From the NCBI GenBank assembly GCA_031180825.1, contig JAPSLM010000007.1, forward strand, positions 124,001 to 188,000: 64,000 nt of DNA, written 5' to 3'. The notes below the pieces were generated by a model that worked only from the letters and a program-made list of their open reading frames with translations, did not search any database and was not told the DNA's origin. The DNA is from Paenibacillus sp. (GTDB taxonomy: Bacteria > Bacillota > Bacilli > Paenibacillales > NBRC-103111). This document shows, piece by piece, positions 1 to 5,903 of the stretch (position 1 is the stretch's first letter; each line of letters begins with the position of its first letter). Made by a program: the position numbers and the translations under genes.

Positions 1-91
1 CTTTGGCAATCTGAAGATCAATATCGCGCAGTACCCAATGCCGGTCGAACGCTTTGCTTACCTTCGTCAGTTCAAGCAAAATCCCGGACAC
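1..91 (-). CDS. Polar amino acid ABC transporter, ATP-binding protein (N-terminal fragment)
   Basis: Only the first 30 codons are inside the window; the gene runs off the left edge. The chosen start is a GTG at 91-89, preceded by a GGGGGAG ribosome binding site. The peptide begins VSGILLELTKVSKAFDRHWV, the usual opening of GlnQ/HisP-type ATPases ahead of the Walker A loop, which is not visible here. It overlaps the end of the upstream permease by 20 bases, so it should be translationally coupled to it. The ATPase, two permeases and the PLP enzyme appear to form one transcript. No substrate-binding protein lies in the visible part; it may be beyond the edge. Confidence 0.85.
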   Translation of the reverse strand, partial: MSGILLELTKVSKAFDRHWVLRDIDLQIAK

Positions 92-758
92 CCGCCTCTC
101 CCCCTTTCCGCAATTTGTTTTCCAGTTTTCCGGATAAGACGGACAGCGGATAGCACAGCGCAAAATAAAGCAGGAACAGCGTTCCGTAGATCAACACGGA
201 TTCTCCCGTTCGTTCGATAATTTGCTGTCCCGTCTTGATGATTTCCGTAACGCCGATCAGGACGGCGAGCGACGTCGTTTTGACGATACGGATATACACG
301 TTGATGACGGGCGGAATCATGCGGCGCAGCGCCTGCGGCAGCAGGACGTAGACATACAGCTGCACCGGGCTCAGGCCGATCGCTTGCCCCGCTTCCTTCT
401 GCCCCCTGGGCAGCGAGATCAGGGCGCCGCGAACCACCTCGCCGACCTCCGTCATCCCCCACAGCGACAACACCAGAACGGCGCAGGCGAAGCCCGGCAG
501 ATCGATGGCGAAGAAGATCGGCAGGCCGAAGAAAAAGAAAAACAGCCAGACCAAAATCGGAATCGACCGGAACAGCTCCAAATACGTCCGGGTAAGCACG
601 CTCAGCCAGCGGCTGCGGGAGGCTCGAAGCGCTCCGAACACAAGGCCGCCGAACGTGCTGCACGCGATGCAGTACAGCGCCAGGGTTAGCGTCTGGAGCA
701 AGCCCTTGCCGAGCTGGGGGAGCGATACGATCAAGAGATCAAGTCCCGAATTGGCCAT
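72..758 (-). CDS. Polar amino acid ABC transporter permease (HisM/GlnP family)
   Basis: A 228-residue inner-membrane permease of the His/Glu/Gln/Arg family. It has an N-terminal hydrophobic segment, a membrane pair around residues 55-110, and the EAA loop contacting the ATPase (near residues 107-130, GALISLPRGQKEAGQAIGLS). A very strong AAAGGAGG site precedes the ATG. It overlaps the previous permease by 20 bases and the downstream ATPase by 20 bases, which suggests tight coupling and equal stoichiometry. Together with the neighbouring permease it should form the heterodimeric channel. The substrate cannot be read from the sequence; polar or sulfur amino acids are the usual ligands of this family. 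Confidence 0.92.
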   Translation of the reverse strand: MANSGLDLLIVSLPQLGKGLLQTLTLALYCIACSTFGGLVFGALRASRSRWLSVLTRTYLELFRSIPILVWLFFFFFGLPIFFAIDLPGFACAVLVLSLWGMTEVGEVVRGALISLPRGQKEAGQAIGLSPVQLYVYVLLPQALRRMIPPVINVYIRIVKTTSLAVLIGVTEIIKTGQQIIERTGESVLIYGTLFLLYFALCYPLSVLSGKLENKLRKGGEAGVRDFA

Positions 759-1404
759 GCCGGAACCTCCTTTCTACCCACGAAAGCAAGAAGGAAAGCG
801 GCAGGAACAGCAGCAAATACAGAAATGTCATCAACAGAAGCATTTCGTAGGTTTTGTAGTAGAGCGCGATGTAGTTCGTCGTGGTATACAAAATTTCAGG
901 AATGGCCACTGCGGAAACGACCGTCGTTTCTTTCAGCAAAAAAATAAAATTCGCAAACAAGGACGGCGTGGCAATCCGCAGCGCTTGGGGCAGAACGACG
1001 ATGCGGAACAGCTGCCAGCGGGACAGTCCGATCGCCAGCCCCGATTCCTTCTGGCTCCCGGATACGGCTTCGATCCCCGCGCGGAATACCTCCGTGAAAT
1101 ACCCTCCGCCGAGGAACGTCAGCGCGAGTACCGCCGTCGCATAATTGGACAGGTGGATACCCAAAGACGGCAAGGCAAAATATACGAAAAACAGCTGAAT
1201 CAGCAGCGGCGTATTCCGCGCAAGCTCGACGTAGGCGCGCACAACCCAGGTTAGCCCGCGCACCCGGAAAAATAAAACGGCCGAGTTGAGCGCAGCCACG
1301 AGCAGCGAAGCGACGATAGCGATTCCGGCGACGGCAAGCGTCACAAGTGCCGCATGGCCGAAGTCGGGCAGATGGTCGAGCATGAATGCCGTATCGAGTG
1401 TCAT
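739..1404 (-). CDS. Polar amino acid ABC transporter permease (HisM/GlnP family)
   Basis: A 221-residue permease paralogous to the next gene, with the same layout of several membrane helices and an EAA loop (EVFRAGIEAVSGSQKESGLA). An in-frame GTG exists at 1440, but the ATG at 1404 is preferred. It lies one base after the TGA of the upstream PLP-enzyme gene and has a GACAGGAG site, so it is probably translated by re-initiation. This places the transporter in the same transcript as the enzyme and suggests that the imported amino acid and the enzyme belong to one pathway. The direct partner is the permease at 72-758. Confidence 0.9.
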   Translation of the reverse strand: MTLDTAFMLDHLPDFGHAALVTLAVAGIAIVASLLVAALNSAVLFFRVRGLTWVVRAYVELARNTPLLIQLFFVYFALPSLGIHLSNYATAVLALTFLGGGYFTEVFRAGIEAVSGSQKESGLAIGLSRWQLFRIVVLPQALRIATPSLFANFIFLLKETTVVSAVAIPEILYTTTNYIALYYKTYEMLLLMTFLYLLLFLPLSFLLSWVERRFRHGQFGT

Positions 1405-1405
1405 G

Positions 1406-2677
1406 TCAACGGTTCCGCTCCTGTCCCCCCGGATGGTCACCCGGCCGGAGCCGAGGCTCTCTCCGGCCGGTCAACCGTTCGCCCGGCTGCAGCACAGGCG
1501 GGGCCGCCCGCACTGTATTCGGGTATTTCACCCCGGAGCCGGTGTTCAATACGACGACGGTTTCCTCCTCCCGAATCCACCCGCTTCCCCGCAGCAAACG
1601 GGCGGCAGCGAACGCCGCAGCGCCCTCCGGGCACACGAAGGCCCCCTCCTCCCCGGCAATCCGAAGCTGCTCTTGCAGCAAAGCCCGGTCATCGACCGCT
1701 ACCGCGCAGCCGTCCGTCCGGTAAATCGCGTCAAGCACGAGAAAATCGCCGAGCGCTTTAGGGACGTTGATGCCGAAGGCAACCGTGGATGAAGCGGGCC
1801 AGAAGGCCGATTCGGTCTTCTTCCCCTTCCACGCTTGAACAATCGGGGCGCAGCCTTCCGCCTGGACGGCGACCAGCCTCGGCAGCTTGTCTTGGACCCA
1901 GCCCAGCGCCTGAAGCTCCCGAAACGCTTTAAAGATGCCGATCAAGCCCACGCCGCCTCCGGTCGGATACAGGATGACGTCGGGCAGCCGCCAGTTCAAT
2001 TGCTCGGCGATTTCGAGCCCCATCGTTTTTTTGCCCTCGATCCGGTACGGCTCCTTTAACGTCGAAGCATCGTACAGGCCTTCTTCCGCGATCGCCTGGG
2101 CAACGATTTTGCCCGCGTCGCTGATCAAGCCGTCGACCAAGAAAAGACAGGCCCCGGCGGCGGCGCATTCTTGGCGCGTAATCTCCGGGGCATCCGCAGG
2201 CATCACGACCGTTGCCCGGATATCGGCTCTGGCCGCGTACAGCGCCCAGGCCGCGCCGGCATTGCCGTTCGTAGGCATCGCCAGCTCGCGGACGCCAAGC
2301 TCCTTCGCTTTGGAGACGCCGACGGCCGCGCCCCGAGCCTTGAACGAGCCCGTCGGAGCCATCCCCTCATCTTTCATTAGCAGATAAGGGATGCCCATCC
2401 CCCCGCCGAGCTTCGGCATCCGCAGAAGCGGGGTGAATCCCTCGCCCAGCGTCACGACGCTGTCCGCGCGTTCGATCGGGAGCAATTCATGGTAGCGCCA
2501 AAGACTCCGTTCTTTTCTGGCCGCCAGTTCGGAGCGGTCCAGCGCCGATTTTAATTCCTCCAGGCGGTACTCTACGAGCAGCGGCGAACCGCAGGAGCAT
2601 AATTGGACCGCCTTTTGAGGGGAATACTTCGCTTCGCATTTCGGGCAATACAGATGCGAGACATAACTGAATGACAT
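1406..2677 (-). CDS. thrC: Threonine synthase-type PLP enzyme with N-terminal zinc-ribbon
   Basis: A 423-residue fold-type II PLP enzyme. Residues 8-37 carry a CPKC...CSCG four-cysteine ribbon as seen in long or archaeal-type threonine synthases. The PLP lysine is in GSFKARGA (Lys113). Asn in GNAGAAWAL and the glycine loop GGGVGLIG, which binds the cofactor phosphate, are also present. Threonine synthase converts O-phosphohomoserine to threonine. However, no hom or thrB lies nearby, and the co-transcribed amino acid importer raises the possibility of a paralogue acting on another beta- or gamma-substituted amino acid. It is the first gene of the transcript, behind a consensus sigma-A promoter and a long leader with a hairpin. 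The enzyme class is well supported; the exact substrate is less certain. Confidence 0.82.
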   Translation of the reverse strand: MSFSYVSHLYCPKCEAKYSPQKAVQLCSCGSPLLVEYRLEELKSALDRSELAARKERSLWRYHELLPIERADSVVTLGEGFTPLLRMPKLGGGMGIPYLLMKDEGMAPTGSFKARGAAVGVSKAKELGVRELAMPTNGNAGAAWALYAARADIRATVVMPADAPEITRQECAAAGACLFLVDGLISDAGKIVAQAIAEEGLYDASTLKEPYRIEGKKTMGLEIAEQLNWRLPDVILYPTGGGVGLIGIFKAFRELQALGWVQDKLPRLVAVQAEGCAPIVQAWKGKKTESAFWPASSTVAFGINVPKALGDFLVLDAIYRTDGCAVAVDDRALLQEQLRIAGEEGAFVCPEGAAAFAAARLLRGSGWIREEETVVVLNTGSGVKYPNTVRAAPPVLQPGERLTGRREPRLRPGDHPGGQERNR

Positions 2678-2719
2678 GGAACAACCCGCCTTTCCGCCGA
2701 ATCCGCACAGCGGAACAGG

Positions 2720-2764
2720 AAAGCCCCCGCTTCTTTCGCTTACGCAAAAAGAAACAGGGGCTTC
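2720..2764 (-). other. Leader stem-loop upstream of thrC
   Basis: A long hairpin lies in the untranslated leader of thrC. Outer arms AAGCCCC and GGGGCTT enclose an inner TTTCTTT/AAAGAAG stem closed by GCG-TAA-GC. The T-tract after it is short, so it is a poor intrinsic terminator in the thrC direction. It could act as an attenuator, an RNA-stability hairpin or a regulator binding site. The same inner core recurs in the nikR terminator at 22091-22132. Confidence 0.5.
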
Positions 2765-2799
2765 CGTCCGTACGGTCAGCTACCTTCCACAGCACTTTT

Positions 2800-2847
2800 T
2801 ATTCCAATTCATGCCTATATAATATGAAGAGTATTCCAATTTGTCAA
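2800..2847 (-). promoter_or_regulatory. Sigma-A promoter with direct-repeat operator for the thrC-ABC transporter operon
   Basis: On the minus strand there is a perfect -35 TTGACA (2847-2842), a 17-base spacer and a -10 TATTAT (2824-2819). The 10-base sequence AATTGGAATA occurs twice in direct orientation, at 2841-2832 inside the spacer and at 2809-2800 just past the start of transcription. The two copies are 32 bases apart, about three helical turns. Their position suggests a repressor operator. The GGAAT core recalls sites of the sulfur regulator CymR, but that link is only a guess. Confidence 0.7.
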
Positions 2848-2874
2848 CTATGAATTTAAGCATCGGTCGGTTTA

Positions 2875-3267
2875 TTACATCCCGACCTTTCCGTTTCTGC
2901 GAATCAAGCGAACAAAACCTGTGCGTCCCAAATAGACGGCCGACTCGGACGCTACCCGATTGCAGGGCCGGCAAGGGCGAACGGCAGCTCGCGCCGGCCG
3001 GGCAAAGGCGAAGCCCCTAACGTCATTTGCGGCGAAAGGACGTCTCCCGCAAACCGAGCCTGTCAAGCCGGTCTCGAAAACTGCTTGTACGCCCGGGCGA
3101 AGCGCATGAAATCCATCTTCCCCCGTCCCGGTGACCGAATACCGGGCCCGTACGCAAATACAAATCGGCTGCTCCTCAGAAAAGTTCCACGCGACGCTGT
3201 GAGCCAAAGCGAGCAGATGCGCGCCGTCGCCGGCGTTCATCGATTCCGGAGCATAAGATTCGTTCAT
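2875..3267 (-). CDS. Hypothetical small protein coupled to the phosphatase gene, possibly frameshifted
   Basis: The ATG at 3267 overlaps the TGA of the upstream phosphatase (ATGA) and follows a GGGAGA site, so translation is likely. The open frame gives 130 residues, but its second half is rich in Arg, Ala and Cys and reads unlike a natural protein. Removing one G from the five-G run (plus-strand C run at 3120-3124) switches to a frame ending in KMDFMRFARAYKQFSRPA and a stop at 3063. That 67-residue product looks more natural. Either the gene carries a real frameshift, the run is a sequencing error, or the long form is real. No family was recognised. Confidence 0.35.
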   Translation of the reverse strand: MNESYAPESMNAGDGAHLLALAHSVAWNFSEEQPICICVRARYSVTGTGEDGFHALRPGVQAVFETGLTGSVCGRRPFAANDVRGFAFARPARAAVRPCRPCNRVASESAVYLGRTGFVRLIRRNGKVGM

Positions 3268-3998
3268 TTCTCCCAATTCGTCCCCTCCACGTGATACGTC
3301 GTGAAGCCCCCGTTCCCGTCGATGGCCAGACAGTTCAGCTGCTGTCCGTAGACGCAGCCGCCGTCGATGCCGATTTTGTCGCCGCCGTACCATACGCCGG
3401 GGGAATCATGCAGGCACGAGGTTCTCGTATGGCCGAAAATGACGGTTTTGTCGACCGCGGTCGGATGGCCGTAAAACGGCTCGCGGATCCAGATCATATC
3501 CCGTGCCGGCTGTTCCTTCCAGTTGGGATACGCCGGGTTCAAGCCCGCATGGACATAGATGAACCGCTCGTCCTCGTAAAACAAAGGCAAGCTGCCTAAA
3601 AAAGCCAAATGATGGCCATACTCCGCGCGGATCCATTCTTTGGCGCACTCGGTCCGCTCCCGCCCGGTCCCTTCGTTCGATTCAAACGGGGCGTAATAGC
3701 TGGCAAGCGTCTGCACTCCGCCGTATTTCAAAAATTTCATTTCTTCGTTCTCCTCGCACGGGCCAGTCACGACATCGACAAAGCGCTGATCGTGATTGCC
3801 CCGCAGCGCGATGACCCCGTCCTCCCGAACCATGGTCATTACCCGTTCGACGACGTCCCTGCTTCTTGGCCCGCGATCCACATAATCCCCCAGCAAAATG
3901 AGCCGATCCCGGCGGGCGTCATACTCCGCAGCGCGCAGCAGTGCGTCGAAGCTCTCGTAGCTCCCGTGAATGTCGCTGATGACTAACGTTCTGTTCAA
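3264..3998 (-). CDS. Metallophosphoesterase, serine/threonine protein phosphatase-like
   Basis: A 244-residue calcineurin-type phosphoesterase. It carries the three metal motifs in order near the N-terminus, DIHGS, GDYVDRGP and GNHD, then histidines in YVHAGL and FGHT that complete a two-metal site. This is the bacteriophage lambda PP/PrpA-type protein phosphatase layout; dinucleotide polyphosphate hydrolases share it. The TTG at 3998 is preferred because a GGAAGGA site lies nine bases upstream and the protein then begins MNRTLVISDIHG as in homologues. The open frame extends to 4064, but that part overlaps the promoter. The last base triplet overlaps the start of the next small ORF. Confidence 0.85.
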   Translation of the reverse strand: MNRTLVISDIHGSYESFDALLRAAEYDARRDRLILLGDYVDRGPRSRDVVERVMTMVREDGVIALRGNHDQRFVDVVTGPCEENEEMKFLKYGGVQTLASYYAPFESNEGTGRERTECAKEWIRAEYGHHLAFLGSLPLFYEDERFIYVHAGLNPAYPNWKEQPARDMIWIREPFYGHPTAVDKTVIFGHTRTSCLHDSPGVWYGGDKIGIDGGCVYGQQLNCLAIDGNGGFTTYHVEGTNWEK

Positions 3999-4054
3999 TG
4001 CCAATCGTCCTTCCGCTCTGGTATCCTGTTCCGTAACCGTTCTGACAATAGGTA

Positions 4055-4063
4055 ATTTTATCA
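4055..4063 (-). promoter_or_regulatory. Extended -10 promoter for the phosphatase gene
   Basis: The minus strand shows TGATAAAAT, a TGN-extended -10 with five of six consensus bases, without a good -35. It supports the TTG start at 3998, because the upstream in-frame ATG at 4064 would precede the transcript start. The remaining stretch up to the response regulator stop (4064-4328) shows no coding potential that I can support. Confidence 0.4.
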
Positions 4064-4328
4064 CAGCCGTTTATCTCTGGATAGTATTCCTTCGTCAGGC
4101 ACGTGGAGCTCCGGATGGCAGCGGAGAGATCGTGCAGGAAGTCAAACCGTCGAATGCAAATGTCCGTCCAAACGAACCTCGACGGCCGCCTCCTTTCCCA
4201 GCCAATCTCGCATATCGTCCAGCCTGAACAATTGTTCGATCTAAGCTCTTATCCTAATTTGTCCGACGGATGCATAGGTCCCCTGCCGATCGGCAGATTC
4301 GCAATCGTTCAAGGGCCTGCTTTCTCCT

Positions 4329-5003
4329 CTATGTACGCAGCTCCAGCCGGTAGCCGAGCCCGCGGATCGTGCTGATTTTGAACGAATGCCGTTCCTCGGG
4401 AAACCGCTCCCGAAGGCGGTTCACGTGGACGTCGACGGTGCGCTCGCCTCCGTCATAGTCGTAGCCCCAAATGTCTTCGATCAATTGATCGCGCGAAAAC
4501 GTTTTGCCGGGATAGCTGGCCAGCTTGAACAGCAGCTCGAATTCCTTGAGCGGAAGCGTGATATTCCCCTGTCCTACGGAAAGCTCATAGGTAAGACGGT
4601 TCATTGTCAGTTCGCCGACCTGCAGCGTCTGCGACGAAGCGATCCGGTACCGCTTCAGCAGCGCCTTCACGCGGACGATCAGCTCTGCCGGCTCGAACGG
4701 CTTCACAAGATAATCGTCCGTGCCGAGCTCAAAGCCCTTGACCTTCTGCTTCGTCTCGCCGATCGCCGTCAGCATGAGCAGCGGCAAGTCGTAAAGCTGC
4801 CGAAGCCGGCGGCACAGCTCCCAGCCGTCCATTTGCGGCATCATAATATCCAGAATGACCAAATCCGCTTTAAACGATTCCAGCTTATCAAGCGCTTCCT
4901 GCCCGTGAGCGGCCTCATGCACCGTAAAGCCTTCCTGACGCAAGCATACTTTAACCAGCTCGCGGATATGCGGATCATCGTCGACCACCATGATTCTGCT
5001 CAT
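4329..5003 (-). CDS. OmpR/PhoB-family response regulator, HssR-like, without an adjacent kinase
   Basis: A 224-residue two-domain regulator. The receiver domain (about 1-115) has the acidic pocket in VVDDD, the phosphoacceptor Asp in LVILDIMMPQMDGWE, Thr in LMLTAI and Lys in YLVKPF. The C-terminal winged-helix DNA-binding domain (about 125-224) ends in STIRGLGYRLE. The stretch TFSRDQLIEDIWGYDYDGGE closely resembles the heme-responsive regulator HssR. Its usual partners, kinase HssS and efflux pump HrtAB, are absent from this window, so the target is unknown. The ATG at 5003 is chosen over the long open frame because the receiver domain starts there. An in-frame TTG 12 bases upstream is an alternative. 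Confidence 0.85.
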   Translation of the reverse strand: MSRIMVVDDDPHIRELVKVCLRQEGFTVHEAAHGQEALDKLESFKADLVILDIMMPQMDGWELCRRLRQLYDLPLLMLTAIGETKQKVKGFELGTDDYLVKPFEPAELIVRVKALLKRYRIASSQTLQVGELTMNRLTYELSVGQGNITLPLKEFELLFKLASYPGKTFSRDQLIEDIWGYDYDGGERTVDVHVNRLRERFPEERHSFKISTIRGLGYRLELRT

Positions 5004-5082
5004 CTGCTTCGTCAACCGCCTTTCTGAAGTGATGATACAACAGAAATATAAACGGAATATGAACGATAACGGGTTCCGCACG

Positions 5083-5109
5083 CAAAAAATCCCCGCCGGA
5101 CGGACGGGG
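5083..5109 (-). terminator. Rho-independent terminator after the HPr-like gene
   Basis: The minus strand shows a CCCCG...CGGGG stem followed by ATTTTTT. It lies between the HPr-like stop and the response regulator, so the two genes probably have separate transcripts. Confidence 0.7.
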
Positions 5110-5166
5110 AGGTGCAACCCTGATCGAATGCATAGAAAAATTTCGTCGCTAACTCCATTCGCAAGA

Positions 5167-5433
5167 TTATACCTGACGCTGTTTGTTCTCCAGCATATGG
5201 CTCATCATCTCGATCGCTTCCTCTTCGTCGGCGCCTTTCGTCTGGATCGTTAATCTGGTCCCGCGCCGGATCGGAATGAGCATCATCCCGAGGATACTTT
5301 TCGCATCGAGCTGCATACACTCCGCCTCGAAACGGATTTTGATATCGGAACGGTATTGATTGGCATACTGAACGATTTGCTGTAAATATTCAGGCCGCAG
5401 GTCATCGGAAATAACAATTTCGTGAACTCGCAT
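5167..5433 (-). CDS. HPr-like protein lacking the phosphorylatable histidine
   Basis: An 88-residue protein of the HPr fold. The regulatory-serine region is well conserved (LDAKSILGMM, Ser46) and is followed by GTRLTIQTKGADEEEAIEMM, matching the HPr C-terminal half. The active-site histidine loop is gone: the equivalent region reads SDDLRPEY with no histidine between residues 5 and 68. It therefore cannot carry phosphate in the sugar phosphotransferase relay, but it could be phosphorylated by HPr kinase on Ser46. In that respect it resembles the catabolite-repression cofactor Crh. The ATG at 5433 has a CGGAGG site. The gene stands alone between a promoter at 5762-5791 and a terminator at 5083-5109. 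A Crh-like role is inference. Confidence 0.82.
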   Translation of the reverse strand: MRVHEIVISDDLRPEYLQQIVQYANQYRSDIKIRFEAECMQLDAKSILGMMLIPIRRGTRLTIQTKGADEEEAIEMMSHMLENKQRQV

Positions 5434-5777
5434 GATACGCCTCCGGTACATATTAATGGAAAAAGTATATAAGGTTGACTGTAGTATACTGCTATTCCAA
5501 GGAGGGTAAAACGTTTGCATGCTTTTTTCCTTAACCGGAACCCTACGCTCGTCCTCTATTTTTGCGGCGCATGACAAATAGCCCCGCAAGCTTAAACGGA
5601 ACGGAGCGTACGTTTAAGCTGCATCCCTCTTTGGCGGCTCGGCCGTCATCGCACAATTGATGCCTTAGACCCGGAGCTTTGCGTCCCCGTTTTTCAACAG
5701 GTTTGCCTTTATCAGTAAAGATGTCTGCTTCGTCCTTGCCTTGCAGGCGGCGCTTGACAAAATTGTAAGCTTTCTCG
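5434..5777 (-). other. Long leader region of the HPr-like gene
   Basis: About 340 bases without a secure gene. A frame from TTG at 5791 to a stop at 5543 could encode 82 basic residues (it contains KGKPVEKRGRKAPGLR), but its TTG is also the -35 box of the promoter below and no ribosome binding site precedes it. I therefore treat this as an untranslated leader or decayed sequence. Confidence 0.35.
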
Positions 5778-5791
5778 CTAAATAATGTCAA
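5762..5791 (-). promoter_or_regulatory. Sigma-A promoter reading toward the HPr-like gene
   Basis: The minus strand has TTGACA at 5791-5786, an 18-base spacer and TACAAT at 5767-5762, five of six matches in the -10. The only clear downstream gene is the HPr-like gene, which would have a leader of about 320 bases. Confidence 0.6.
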
Positions 5792-5903
5792 GCAATTCCT
5801 TCACACCTTGGAGGCCGATCCCTGCATAGCCCAACAACCGCCCGGCCGGAATCGGATCCGGCCGCTTCCCATAGGTGTCTTTAAGCGCCAGGGCAAGACG
5901 GTT
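5778..5903 (-). pseudogene. Coding-like fragment without a start codon, directly after pucR
   Basis: In the frame shifted by two relative to pucR, codons from 5903 to the TAG at 5778 read NRLALALKDTYGKRPDPIPA and then GRLLGYAGIGLQGVKELLDII. This looks like natural protein, with codon use like neighbouring genes. No ATG, GTG or TTG opens it: the frame stays open into pucR without a start. It would begin with Met exactly at the pucR stop if two bases of ATGTAAAC were removed. It may be the tail of a deleted gene, a small gene with a frame error, or a former C-terminal extension of PucR. I do not recognise the family. Confidence 0.4.

Noticed and set aside
5543..5791. An 82-residue basic open frame upstream of the HPr-like gene
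   Set aside because: Its TTG coincides with a TTGACA -35 box, no ribosome site precedes it, and no family was recognised.
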